Both the position numbers and the translations under genes were made by a program. A stretch of 64,000 nt of DNA, taken from NCBI RefSeq assembly GCF_025685645.1, contig NZ_JAGSYF010000002.1:1-64000 (forward strand), in the 5' to 3' direction. Source of the stretch: Edaphobacter bradus (GTDB lineage Bacteria > Acidobacteriota > Terriglobia > Terriglobales > Acidobacteriaceae). Positions 44,056 to 52,413 of the stretch are shown piece by piece; position 1 is the stretch's first letter, and each line of letters starts with the position of its first letter. The notes under the pieces were generated by a model. The model was not told where the DNA came from, searched no databases, and was given only the letters and a program-made list of their open reading frames with translations.

Positions 44056-45094
44056 CCGTCGCAATCTCCTGCTCCTCCGTCGGCATCTCCCGTTGGAGAC
44101 TCTGCACTTGAACCGCCGCCACTGCTGGAGTCAATGCAGCGAACCGTCCATCCTCGCGCACCATCTCCTGGCCCACCGGGCTCAGGATGTAGCGCAAAAA
44201 CGCAGCGAGCGCCGGATCGATCGGCTTGCCGGGTTCTCGGCGAACATAGAACGACAGCGTTCGCGTCAACGGGTAGCTGCGATCCGCGACCGTCTGGCTG
44301 GTGGGTGCAACCGCGGCGGCATCATCGCTCTTCGCCACCGGCAACAGCTTCAGCCCTTCTCTGGCAAAGCCTGCGCCGGTAAGTCCGATCGCCAACGGAT
44401 CGGCCGCAACCGCCGCCGCAATCCGCGCAGCCGCAATGCCCTTCCCATCGCGGTCCGAGAGATAGCGTCCCTCCACATTTGGCTTGAAGTCGCCGCGAAA
44501 AACGGCCTTGCGGAAATTGACTCCTTCGGGATCGTCCGGTCCATAGCCATACACATGGATCGGCCTATTCGCCCACTCACCCGTCAGCCCGAGATCTCCC
44601 CATACCCTTAGGTTTCCTCCTCCCCGGCGATGCTCGCTTCCATAAATCCCCGCCAACTGCCGCAGCGTTAGAGAAGCAATCGGATTCGTCGCGTTGGCAA
44701 TCACTACCGGCGTGTAGGTCTGGTCCGGGCTCGTCAGTGCGCTGGTGACAACCTCGACGCCGAATGGAAGATACTGAAACACCCATCGATAGGCCATCGT
44801 CTCGTTCGGCCAAAGTTCACGCCCCATTACAGAGATGTCTGCGACGCCAGTGTAGAGACCTGCCATCGCCGTCGCAGCCCCGTGGAAGGTGTTCGTAAAA
44901 CGTACCTCACCATGCTCGCGCATGAAGCCTCGCTCCCATCGGTCTACCAGGCTGTCCATTCCACCGTAGCCGTAGAGGCGAATGGTCACGATGCCTTGCT
45001 TCTGCATGGAATTCGACTGAGCCGTAGCTGTAAAGGTACAGATCAAGCAAGATATGGCCGCGACTTGGACAAATCCACGAATTCTGCCGTACAC
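44045..45094 (-). CDS. PstS-like periplasmic binding protein (paralogue 17)
   Basis: 349 residues from GTG 45094, chosen because GGAGG sits just before it. Signal peptide GFVQVAAISCLICTFTATAQ. It lacks the PxYxP lead-in of most copies and goes directly to IVTIRLYGYGGMDSLVDRWE. ADISVMGRELWPNETMAYRW is a good MGRxIWP motif; VIANATNPIASL replaces VNKDNPL; QLAGIYGSEHRRGGGNLRVW, GDLGLTGEWANRPIHVYG and the ligand segment YGPDDPEGVNFRKAVFRGD follow. The C-terminus extends past the family end with EMPTEEQEIATDAN. First of a two-gene run with paralogue 16. Confidence 0.85.
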   Translation of the reverse strand: MYGRIRGFVQVAAISCLICTFTATAQSNSMQKQGIVTIRLYGYGGMDSLVDRWERGFMREHGEVRFTNTFHGAATAMAGLYTGVADISVMGRELWPNETMAYRWVFQYLPFGVEVVTSALTSPDQTYTPVVIANATNPIASLTLRQLAGIYGSEHRRGGGNLRVWGDLGLTGEWANRPIHVYGYGPDDPEGVNFRKAVFRGDFKPNVEGRYLSDRDGKGIAAARIAAAVAADPLAIGLTGAGFAREGLKLLPVAKSDDAAAVAPTSQTVADRSYPLTRTLSFYVRREPGKPIDPALAAFLRYILSPVGQEMVREDGRFAALTPAVAAVQVQSLQREMPTEEQEIATDAN

Positions 45095-45230
45095 GTTCTT
45101 GCCTCCATGGAAAGGATGAAGCTGGAATCACCGGTTGGGCTGCCCAAAATCAAGGGAAAGTAGGCAAACTCAGACGTGCATGCAGCAAGAAGGCTCTTCC
45201 TTGGGACGCGAGGAAACTTATGGCTCTAAA

Positions 45231-45268
45231 ATGAACGACGTCTAAAGTGAAAATGAAAATGGCTTCAT
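45231..45268 (-). promoter_or_regulatory. 38-bp four-box operator for the paralogue 17-16 operon
   Basis: Minus strand: ATGAA (45268-45264), TTCAT (45257-45253), TTTAG (45246-45242), TTCAT (45235-45231), 11 bp apart. It lies 136 bp before the GTG at 45094. No exact match to the TAAATG hexamer follows. Confidence 0.75.
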
Positions 45269-45353
45269 CAGTTCTTCGTTCAAGAGGGAGCGCCAGTTAG
45301 CCACCGAGCCGGATGCGCAACATCGGAGATGAGTCTGCGGGAGAGATAGAGAA

Positions 45354-45391
45354 GTTAATGCCTTTTCACCATTTGTTCAGGTAGGATTCAT
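45354..45391 (+). promoter_or_regulatory. 38-bp four-box operator for paralogue 18
   Basis: Plus strand: GTTAA (45354), TTCAC (45365), TTCAG (45376), TTCAT (45387), 11 bp apart; the first box is the weakest. It ends 63 bp before ATG 45455. A TATATAAATG stretch follows at about 45416. Confidence 0.65.
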
Positions 45392-45454
45392 CTCTTCAGC
45401 TTGAAGTGGCGATGCTATATAAATGCTCTCCGGAAGGAACTCGCAATCTACTCC

Positions 45455-46492
45455 ATGAAAAAGATACTTGCCCTCGCTCTCGTAGTGATGCCTTTCCATG
45501 TTCACGCTCAGAACCTCGAGACGCCGGCAACTCGCCCGAATCCGCCTCTGCCCTATAGCGCCACAGTTGACTCGTCTATTCCTGAGTACAAGCCGGTAAA
45601 GGGACTCTCCGGATCTCTGAAGGGAGTGGAATCGAACACGGTTACGGCAGTTACGGATGCATGGATCGCTGGATTTACGAAGATATATCCCAACGTGAAG
45701 ATCTCCGTTGATATCGGAGGGTCGGGCCAGGGGGGACCGCGTTTGACCGCCGGTACGGCTGACTTCGGCTTCATTGCGCGCGAGATGATGGGACGCGAAG
45801 AGACGCCATTTATCGACAAATTCGGATACAAGCCACTCGCTATCGCTGTCTCGGGTGGCAGCCTGGCTGTCAAAGCATTTACGGACTGTGTCGTCTTCAT
45901 CGTGAACAAGGACAATCCACTGGAAGAGATTACCTTTCCGCAGTTGGATGCCATCTATTCAGCAACTCACAACCGCGGTATCAAGGCGCCCATTACTACC
46001 TGGGGGCAACTCGGATTGACCGGCGAGTGGGTGGACAAGCCCATTCATGTCTGGGGTGTAGAGATACCGAATGGCTACGATACGTTTGTGAACATGCATG
46101 TTCTGGCAAACGGCCAGTGGCGCGAAGGCATCCAGTCGCAACACACCGTCATCCCGCTTTCCGATAAGGTTGCTACCGACAAATATGCAATCAGCTACAC
46201 GGGGCTCGCCTGGGATACCAACCCGAATACCAAGGTGCTAAAGCTCGCCGTGCATCCCGGCGACCCTTTCCTGGAGCCGACCTTCGAAAGCGTCGCCTCG
46301 CAGAAGTACCCCTTGAGCCGCGTAATCTACATCTTCATCAATCGAGAGCCGGGCAAGCCAATTAACCCTGTGCTGCGCGAATTCATCCGTTATACGTTGA
46401 GCCAACAGGGCCAGCAGGTCATCGTGCAGGACCGCATCTTCACACCGCTGCCCGCCGCGATGGATGCCCGTGAGACAGAGAAGCTGAAGTAG
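45455..46492 (+). CDS. PstS-like periplasmic binding protein (paralogue 18), closest to classical PBP loops
   Basis: 345 residues from ATG 45455. Signal peptide MKKILALALVVMPFHVHAQ. Unlike the other copies it keeps a glycine-rich second loop, VDIGGSGQGGPRLTAGTADF, the form seen in ordinary PstS-type binding proteins (GSGTG). The arginine motif is GFIAREMMGREE. FIVNKDNPLEEI, QLDAIYSATHNRGIKAPI, TTWGQLGLTGEWVDKPIHVW and ligand segment VEIPNGYDTFVNMHVLANG follow. C-terminus QQGQQVIVQDRIFTPLPAAM. It is the island's deepest outlier together with 6 and 7 and may show what the ancestor looked like. 36 bp before the phosphodiesterase-fold gene. Confidence 0.85.
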   Translation: MKKILALALVVMPFHVHAQNLETPATRPNPPLPYSATVDSSIPEYKPVKGLSGSLKGVESNTVTAVTDAWIAGFTKIYPNVKISVDIGGSGQGGPRLTAGTADFGFIAREMMGREETPFIDKFGYKPLAIAVSGGSLAVKAFTDCVVFIVNKDNPLEEITFPQLDAIYSATHNRGIKAPITTWGQLGLTGEWVDKPIHVWGVEIPNGYDTFVNMHVLANGQWREGIQSQHTVIPLSDKVATDKYAISYTGLAWDTNPNTKVLKLAVHPGDPFLEPTFESVASQKYPLSRVIYIFINREPGKPINPVLREFIRYTLSQQGQQVIVQDRIFTPLPAAMDARETEKLK

Positions 46493-46528
46493 ATATCTTG
46501 CGTCGTGTGAAACCCGGGAGAGATTCGA

Positions 46529-48019
46529 TTGCGATGGAATAGGAGACAGACTGCGCGAACCCTGCTTTCCTGCGCCACACTTCTCTGGATTCCGGTGCTC
46601 GCCTGCGTCGCACAGGAACAGTACCCAAAGCCTCTGATTCACACACCTGCAGATCACCCGGCGGCGCGGGTCATCCTCATCAGTATCGACGGGATGCACG
46701 CGCTTGACCTGGCAAATTGGGTTTCGGCCCATCCCCGCTCTGCACTCGCCGAGTTGAGTGCGCGCGGGGTGACCTATACCAATGCTCATGTTCCGTGGGG
46801 CGACCCAGCAGCAGGCTCCGTGGCGCTTGCCACTGGAGGCACTCCACTAACAACCGGCATCGTAAGCAGCGACGGATATGACCGCACGCTCTCTCCTCCT
46901 GGATCACATTGCCAGAGCAGGGGCGCGCCAATCCTGCTCAATGAGAGAATCGCGTCCTCCGACGGTCGATCCGGAAAGCTTGATGCCTCGAAGCTGCCGC
47001 TCGATCCTCAGCGCGGATGTGCGCCGGTCTTTCCGCATGATCTGCTGCGCGTGAACAACATCTTCGAGGTAGTCGAGGCAACTGGCGGCCGTACCGCATG
47101 GGCGGGTGAGAGCGCGGCGTTGACCGACCTCTATCAGGGACCTTCGGGCAACGGCCTTGATGAGGCTTGCGGGTTTGAGCGACCCGAATCAAACGTCGCA
47201 ACCAGCCTCGCAAACGACGAGCACCGCATAACCATTCTCTTGAACTGGATCGACGGCAGAAATTGCACTGGTAGCAAAGACGCGCCGGTACCGGAGATCT
47301 TCGGCATGAGTTTCACATCCATCGGCGCAGCGCAGGCGGACGTGAGCATGGGGTATAGCGATGTAACTGGGACCCCGTCCGCTGGCCTCGAGAAGAGCAT
47401 TGCTTTCACGGATGGAGCGATCAGCCGCATCATCGGCAAGCTAAAAGAGCGAGGCCTCTACGATTCAACGTGGATCATCGTGACCTCAGCCTATGGGCAG
47501 GCGCCTATGGACCGGCGGAAGCGCCGCATCATCGCAGATACACGGCTGACGGCTGTCGCGAACTCCATTCGGCCCGGCCTTGCTGCTCATGTGAGCACAG
47601 GAGATATCGGGATGATATGGCTCAATGACTCCTCAATGACCGGAGCCTTGGTCAAGGCTTATGGAGAACAGGCCGCCGCACTCGGCATTCAGGAGATCTA
47701 CTCTGGCACGAGGATAGGACTCACTCTCAACCTGCCCGATCACGATATGCGAATGCCCGACATTATTCTGCAGCCTGAACTCGGTGTGATCTGGAGCACC
47801 GCGAACGATACGGCGCTGGCAAGTCACGGCGGAATGCAGGACGAAGATACTCACGTTGCCTTGCTAGTCTCGGGCTCGCAACTCACCGGACGAACCGATA
47901 AGACGTGGGTCCCCACCTCGCAGATCGCTCCCCTGCTCCTGCGCGCGCTTGGCATGGAGAAATTTGATTTGCAGGCGCTCCATCGCGAACATACGCCTGC
48001 ACTGCCTGGCATCTTCTGA
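46529..48019 (+). CDS. Secreted phosphodiesterase/alkaline-phosphatase-fold protein, probably catalytically degenerate
   Basis: 496 residues from TTG 46529 (GGGAGAG upstream). Signal peptide core LLSCATLLWIPVLACVAQ. The type I phosphodiesterase fold is recognisable from VILISIDGMHALDLANW (Asp54), TYTNAHVPWGDPAAGSVALA, TGGTPLTTGIVSSDGYDR, EKSIAFTDGAISRIIGKL and ALASHGGMQDEDTHVALLVS (His433). In active relatives the nucleophile region reads PSDSFPG and the metal site reads (D/K)HG. Here they are WGDPAAG (residues 90-96) and SAYGQ (320-324), so the nucleophile Ser/Thr and the His ligand appear lost. It may bind, not cleave, a phosphate-ester-like ligand. It follows paralogue 18 by 36 bp, the only phosphate-linked fold in the island. 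Confidence 0.75.
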   Translation: MRWNRRQTARTLLSCATLLWIPVLACVAQEQYPKPLIHTPADHPAARVILISIDGMHALDLANWVSAHPRSALAELSARGVTYTNAHVPWGDPAAGSVALATGGTPLTTGIVSSDGYDRTLSPPGSHCQSRGAPILLNERIASSDGRSGKLDASKLPLDPQRGCAPVFPHDLLRVNNIFEVVEATGGRTAWAGESAALTDLYQGPSGNGLDEACGFERPESNVATSLANDEHRITILLNWIDGRNCTGSKDAPVPEIFGMSFTSIGAAQADVSMGYSDVTGTPSAGLEKSIAFTDGAISRIIGKLKERGLYDSTWIIVTSAYGQAPMDRRKRRIIADTRLTAVANSIRPGLAAHVSTGDIGMIWLNDSSMTGALVKAYGEQAAALGIQEIYSGTRIGLTLNLPDHDMRMPDIILQPELGVIWSTANDTALASHGGMQDEDTHVALLVSGSQLTGRTDKTWVPTSQIAPLLLRALGMEKFDLQALHREHTPALPGIF

Positions 48020-48055
48020 CGCTTCGCGAGGATGCTCGCCTCTGTCTCTAGGCAA

Positions 48056-48832
48056 CTAGTTAAGAGAAAGCGCAGGGATCGCAGCCTTCTCTTTCCGGAT
48101 CGCACTCTTGTCGTCACTCCACTTCTTCCATGCAGGGTTCGTGACGGCCAGTTCCGCGCGGGTTTTGTTCTTGACGATCTCGCGCGCGGCAAGAGACTTG
48201 AGGTCCTTGTACTCAAGCACAATGAAGCTGGACCACGGCGCGCCGGCGGGGTTTTGGTTGACATAGCAAGAGTAGGAGGAAAGTACGCCAGCCTTCATCC
48301 AGCCCTCAAACTGCGGAGCAACATATCCCCGAACGTAACTGACATACTTTGGCATATCGACGGTCACATCGTACTCAAGCACAAAAAACTGGGAATCCTT
48401 TGTCGTTACCGCGCCCGACCCTTCTCCGACGACATCAGCTGTACCGGACGTCTCGGCAACAGCAGTCGTCTGCGCCTTCTCGGTCAGTCCGCCGGGGTAG
48501 GCCTCTTCGATCTTCTGCCACCGGCCGAGGTCAGTGAAGTGCTTGAAGCGCAGGACCAGAAACATGTCCGGCGTATTATCTGCCGCATACGTAGTGAAAA
48601 GAGCGTTGTAGGCAGCGAAGATACCCTCATTCTTCCATTTCTCTAACTGACCAATCCCTTCGCTTTGCATGACCTTGCGAAAGCTTGCTCGCGCCCCCGG
48701 CCTGGCGTGATATGTGATGATGAGGGCAGTAGGCCCATCTATCTGCTCTTGAGCATGTGCTTGATTGGAAGCGCCAACCAGAGAGAGCCCAACGACAGCC
48801 ACAACAGTACGGATACCATGTGCAACTTTCAT
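48056..48832 (-). CDS. Secreted protein with two dimeric-alpha/beta-barrel-like halves
   Basis: 258 residues from ATG 48832 (AGGG upstream); a much longer in-frame extension overlaps the next gene and is rejected. Signal peptide IRTVVAVVGLSLVGASNQAHA. The mature part looks like two tandem units: ALIITYHARPGARASFRKVM with YNALFTTYAADNTPDMFLVL, and FVLEYDVTVDMPKYVSYVRG with YSCYVNQNPAGAPWSSFIVL. Each has a strand, a helix and a W-K/E-x-G-I/V turn, as in NIPSNAP/antibiotic-monooxygenase-like folds. No catalytic residue can be assigned. Last gene of the four-gene minus run from 52217, 7 bp after its neighbour. Confidence 0.6.
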   Translation of the reverse strand: MKVAHGIRTVVAVVGLSLVGASNQAHAQEQIDGPTALIITYHARPGARASFRKVMQSEGIGQLEKWKNEGIFAAYNALFTTYAADNTPDMFLVLRFKHFTDLGRWQKIEEAYPGGLTEKAQTTAVAETSGTADVVGEGSGAVTTKDSQFFVLEYDVTVDMPKYVSYVRGYVAPQFEGWMKAGVLSSYSCYVNQNPAGAPWSSFIVLEYKDLKSLAAREIVKNKTRAELAVTNPAWKKWSDDKSAIRKEKAAIPALSLN

Positions 48833-48839
48833 GTGAACC

Positions 48840-49565
48840 CTACTTCCCGCCCAGAGCCCAGGCTGCACAGGAATCGAACAGGCGCAAGCCATCCGGGATG
48901 AGGAGATCGAACTGGTCGGGGGCAAGTCCGAAGAAGATGCGGCGCGCGGGAGCAGTAAACTCATGGTCCATGTAAACGCCCTTCTCGTAAGCGAAGATGA
49001 ACCCCTTCTCGGGCTCCCCGGGAAGGAAGGCGATAACCTGAGCAGAGGGTTCAGGACGGCCCCAGTTGTAGATTTTGATGGCGTGTTTGACCGGCATGAA
49101 CATTCCGTTTGGAAAGCCAGCCTGGATGGGATTCGGCGCGTTGACGAGCCAGAGAAACGATTGCTCTTCCTTCTCATCCTCACCGTAGTCCTTTTGCGGC
49201 TGATAGCCAGTCATGCCGAGAAAATCCAACAGCCAGGGCTTCGTCGTAAAAACAGGAACCTTTGTGTTGCGGTAGGTATTTGTGACCGTCTTTGCCTTGA
49301 CGTCGCTTGCGAGGTAAACGAGATCATAGCTCTCCGCTGAAGGTGGGTTGATGTCCGAGACCATGTTCACGATCATCCCCAGCGATTCGAAGTGCTTCTT
49401 GGTGTTCGCATCGATGGCCGCAGTGGGGCTGGAGATCGCCGCAACAAGCAGGAGCTTCTTTCCTTTGAAGATGGGATTCGGCGTGTCCTCAGCTTGACCG
49501 GTTCCGCTGACGAGAACAAGAGCGACTGCAAGAGCAAAAACGGTTTTTATGCATTTGCGGATCAT
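48840..49565 (-). CDS. Secreted single-unit protein of an unassigned flavodoxin/ThuA-like domain
   Basis: 241 residues from ATG 49565 (AGGAG upstream). Signal peptide MIRKCIKTVFALAVALVLVS. One copy of a unit present twice in the next protein: GKKLLLVAAISSP, KKHFESLGMIV, YDLVYLASDV, NTYRNTKVPVFTTKPWLLDF, LPGEPEKGFIFAYEKGVYMD, APARRIFFGL and LRLFDSCAAWALG. Alternating strand/helix order suggests a ThuA- or flavodoxin-like fold; the YEKG...APxRR...LFDxxxxWA ending is known to me from secreted proteins of soil bacteria without assigned function. Pairs with the 511-residue protein. Confidence 0.65.
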   Translation of the reverse strand: MIRKCIKTVFALAVALVLVSGTGQAEDTPNPIFKGKKLLLVAAISSPTAAIDANTKKHFESLGMIVNMVSDINPPSAESYDLVYLASDVKAKTVTNTYRNTKVPVFTTKPWLLDFLGMTGYQPQKDYGEDEKEEQSFLWLVNAPNPIQAGFPNGMFMPVKHAIKIYNWGRPEPSAQVIAFLPGEPEKGFIFAYEKGVYMDHEFTAPARRIFFGLAPDQFDLLIPDGLRLFDSCAAWALGGK

Positions 49566-49639
49566 AGGATGCTCCTGGCGAAATCCATTACGACGTACAA
49601 GCTGCAATTTCTGCAGACCGTAGGAGGGCGGCAGGCTCA

Positions 49640-51175
49640 CTAGCGCTGCTTTGCAGGTTCGCTGATCGTCCACAGGACGACCGCATCGAAGAGGGCATGG
49701 CCTTGCTCGGTGAGGTCGTCGAAGGCCGGGTTATCCACAGGGAGCATAGTGCGCCGGGCAGGTGCGACATACTCATCAGCCATTGCTGCCCCCTTCTCAT
49801 AGCCAAAGATCGCGCGTTCGTGGAAGGAGTTGGGGAGTGTCGCGATGATGGTCGCGGAAGGCAGCGGCATCGCCCACTTTAGAACATCTGCCTCCTTGAT
49901 GTACTTCACATAACCCGGCTTCAATCCCGCCGCCATCAGATGGTATGACCCAACGATCTCAAGATAGGCCTCCGGCGGATCTTCGCTCTCCTTCGCTTCA
50001 CCGTGCTCGCCATAATCGACGTAGCGATGACGGTTCGCCATCTTCAGCGTGTCGGCCATCAGGCCTTCGAGACAAAGAATCGGAATCTTCGCGTCGCGAT
50101 ATTTGTTGCTCATCTTGTACTTGGAGTTTGTCGCGGAGAGAACGATCACGTCCTGGCCAATGGCCATCGTGTCGGGCTGGCTTTGATCCGCCTCCGTAAC
50201 AATGAAACCGAGGTCTTTAAGGTGCTCGGCGATGTGATCATCGGACTCTTCGCCCTCGGGCGTATTCAGTCGACGAACGAAGAGCAGCTTCTTTCCTTTG
50301 GCGGCCGCAGCGAGTCTGCTCTTGAGTGCCGCCGCGTTGTAGGGCTCCGGAACAACGGGAGGGCTGAGGGCCCACCGGATACTCGCGTCAAAGAGTTTGA
50401 GGCCGACCCACCACTGTGCAAGGTTGGAATCCGTCTCGGCTTCTCCATGAACGTCAGTCAGGTAACGAAACGTTGCATCTTGAAGATAGAAGCCGACACG
50501 GCGCGACGGTGCCACGAAGCCGCTGTACATCGTCGCACCTTTCTCATAGGTGAAAACTCCCGCATGCGTTGGCTCGCCTTCGACGTTGACAACTATGTTG
50601 GCAGACGGAGCCGGCTTAGCCCAGCCGAATGCCTGTGGCAACAAGTATGTTGTGCCGAACATCTGCGAGCGAGGGATAGCGAGCTCGCTTACGATCGGGT
50701 TGGTGACATTGGGGAAGTACCCGTACAACATCGTGAAGGCGCGCGCATAGTCCTGCACCGGATCAAGGGTCTCGAAATCGGTGTGACGCTCCGGACCGGT
50801 CATCTTCATATCGGGATAGTCGACAGTATTCCAAGTAAACACGGGGATCGCGCTATCGGCATACTTGCCCTGGATCTCACGCGGATTCGCAGTGGAGGAG
50901 AGAAGAATAAGGTCTTCTCCAGCGGCTTTCGAAGCATCGTCATCCTCGGTTCCCATCGTGACCACATACCCCTGCTGCTCAAGGTGTTTCTTAACGAGTA
51001 AGTCATCGTTGAGATGATCCTTCTCGGCCTCTCCAGCAATCATGAGGATCTTTTTGCCGCGAAGTTGGGAGCTATTCAGAATATGATCGTCACTTTGCGC
51101 TTGGACAAGTGGAAGTATGAAGAGGAAAAGGGTCGCAACTATAGGAACTCTCACAGAGCTGTTGAGCTTGAACAT
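49640..51175 (-). CDS. Secreted two-unit protein of the same unassigned domain
   Basis: 511 residues from ATG 51175. Signal peptide MFKLNSSVRVPIVATLFLFI, ending LVQAQ. Two tandem units of about 240 residues: the first with GKKILMIAGEAEKDH, DLILLSSTANPREIQGKYAD, VFTYEKGATMYSGFVAPSRR and LKLFDASIRWALS; the second with GKKLLFVRRLNTPEGEE, DVIVLSATNSKYKMSNKYRD, AIFGYEKGAAMADEYVAPAR and HALFDAVVLWTIS. Together with the neighbour this makes three diverged copies of one domain in two genes, evidence of local duplication and fusion. It follows the propeller gene by 31 bp. Confidence 0.65.
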   Translation of the reverse strand: MFKLNSSVRVPIVATLFLFILPLVQAQSDDHILNSSQLRGKKILMIAGEAEKDHLNDDLLVKKHLEQQGYVVTMGTEDDDASKAAGEDLILLSSTANPREIQGKYADSAIPVFTWNTVDYPDMKMTGPERHTDFETLDPVQDYARAFTMLYGYFPNVTNPIVSELAIPRSQMFGTTYLLPQAFGWAKPAPSANIVVNVEGEPTHAGVFTYEKGATMYSGFVAPSRRVGFYLQDATFRYLTDVHGEAETDSNLAQWWVGLKLFDASIRWALSPPVVPEPYNAAALKSRLAAAAKGKKLLFVRRLNTPEGEESDDHIAEHLKDLGFIVTEADQSQPDTMAIGQDVIVLSATNSKYKMSNKYRDAKIPILCLEGLMADTLKMANRHRYVDYGEHGEAKESEDPPEAYLEIVGSYHLMAAGLKPGYVKYIKEADVLKWAMPLPSATIIATLPNSFHERAIFGYEKGAAMADEYVAPARRTMLPVDNPAFDDLTEQGHALFDAVVLWTISEPAKQR

Positions 51176-51206
51176 ATCTTTCCCCGTCCTGATCGATTTC
51201 AATTGA

Positions 51207-52217
51207 TTAGTAGCCCGCAACAACCACGACCGGAGCGCCTGAGTGCATCGCAGTGATGAATAGATGACGTGTCTTTGCGTCGAATGCGATGCTACCCAAA
51301 CCGGGTTCCAGCTTGTACTGGCCCCCGACGGTGTAATTGATATAGGCATTCATGCGGACTCCAGTAAGAGTACCGTCCTGGTGCGCCACGAACGACGCAG
51401 CCTTCCATTGCCCCTTCCCCTGCGGCGTCCAGGCGAAGGTCTCGCGGGCAGGTCCTGCACCACCCTTGAGTTCAATGAATGTAAAGCCGGAGTCCGTGTC
51501 GATGATCTCGATCACCCCGTCCTCGCAGGCAACGAAGAGGCGGCGTCCCTTGGTATCAAGCGCCAGACCCGACGGCTTACTGCCACTCATGATGGGATAG
51601 TCGCCATCATTTTTCCCGGTTCCGTGATTGAGAACGTGAATGACGTTCCCGGACGTATCGGCAACATAGACGTGACCGAGCGTCCCACACACGATCTGGC
51701 CGGCACCGGTGGCGATACGATCCGACTTGACGACCTTGCCGGACTCCGCGTCGACGGTCGCCAACGAGCCTCCCGCACTGACAGCTTCCACTGTCTTCGC
51801 ATCATCGTCGTAGCAAAGGGAGGAGGCCCCCCTAGTGGGCAGTTTCTCGGTAGCGGTAATCTTCATATCCGCAAGCGAGAATGCGATGATACTTCCATCT
51901 CCAGTCGCGAACCCCTTCGTGGATGCACCCTGCTCGTCGCCATTCATGACAGGAATAAGCAGTACATCCTGCGCATTTTTCAGCTGGATATTCCCAAGCT
52001 TGTCCCCTGTGTCTGCGTTGAGGACAGTGATGCCGTCATCGCCCGCAATAAATAGGCGGCGACTATCGCTATCCACGGCTATCCCCTGCGCGCTCGCGCC
52101 TGAGAGTTTGTACTCCCCCAGAGATTTGTAAGTTTGCGCGGACACGTCGTGAACAGCCAGCCATACACACATTGCGCTGCAGAGCCACAGTGCTTTGATA
52201 CTTGGAATGCGATGCAT
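51207..52217 (-). CDS. Secreted YVTN-type beta-propeller protein 3
   Basis: 336 residues from ATG 52217 (an ATG at 52226 is also possible). Signal peptide IKALWLCSAMCVWLAVHDVS-AQ. Blade motifs: IAVDSDSRRLFIAGDDGITV, LCYDDDAKTVEAVSAGGSL, LGHVYVADTSGNVIHVLNHG, LALDTKGRRLFVACEDGVIE and IAFDAKTRHLFITAMHSGAP. It is more divergent than propellers 1 and 2. First gene of a four-gene minus run with the triplicated-domain proteins. Upstream on this strand a palindromic ATGAA-N6-TTCAT (52322-52307) is shared with the PepSY 2 promoter, so both directions may be controlled together. Confidence 0.75.
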   Translation of the reverse strand: MHRIPSIKALWLCSAMCVWLAVHDVSAQTYKSLGEYKLSGASAQGIAVDSDSRRLFIAGDDGITVLNADTGDKLGNIQLKNAQDVLLIPVMNGDEQGASTKGFATGDGSIIAFSLADMKITATEKLPTRGASSLCYDDDAKTVEAVSAGGSLATVDAESGKVVKSDRIATGAGQIVCGTLGHVYVADTSGNVIHVLNHGTGKNDGDYPIMSGSKPSGLALDTKGRRLFVACEDGVIEIIDTDSGFTFIELKGGAGPARETFAWTPQGKGQWKAASFVAHQDGTLTGVRMNAYINYTVGGQYKLEPGLGSIAFDAKTRHLFITAMHSGAPVVVVAGY

Positions 52218-52306
52218 GAGTGCCATCCAAATGGGAATAAGAAACGAGAGCAAATCTAGTTAGACGAATCGCGACTGTCAACCAAATTGAAGCCCGTAAA
52301 ACTGAA

Positions 52307-52344
52307 ATGAACAACATTTCATCCGGCACTCAGTGATTGCTAAT
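52307..52344 (+). promoter_or_regulatory. 38-bp four-box operator for PepSY protein 2, with an overlapping second palindrome
   Basis: Plus strand: ATGAA (52307), TTCAT (52318), CTCAG (52329), CTAAT (52340), 11 bp apart. A second ATGAA-N6-TTCAT (52343-52358) begins inside the last box. The 196-bp space serves two divergent genes. Confidence 0.7.
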
Positions 52345-52413
52345 GAAGTTTCCTTCATCTTGCTCTTGCGTGCCCAATATCCTAATAAGCAAAATCTCGA
52401 TAGGCTGAGCCCA

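Noticed and set aside
48833-49183. A longer N-terminus for the 48056 protein (start at 49183)
   Set aside because: It would overlap the upstream gene by over 300 bp, whereas ATG 48832 has a ribosome-binding site and begins a clear signal peptide.
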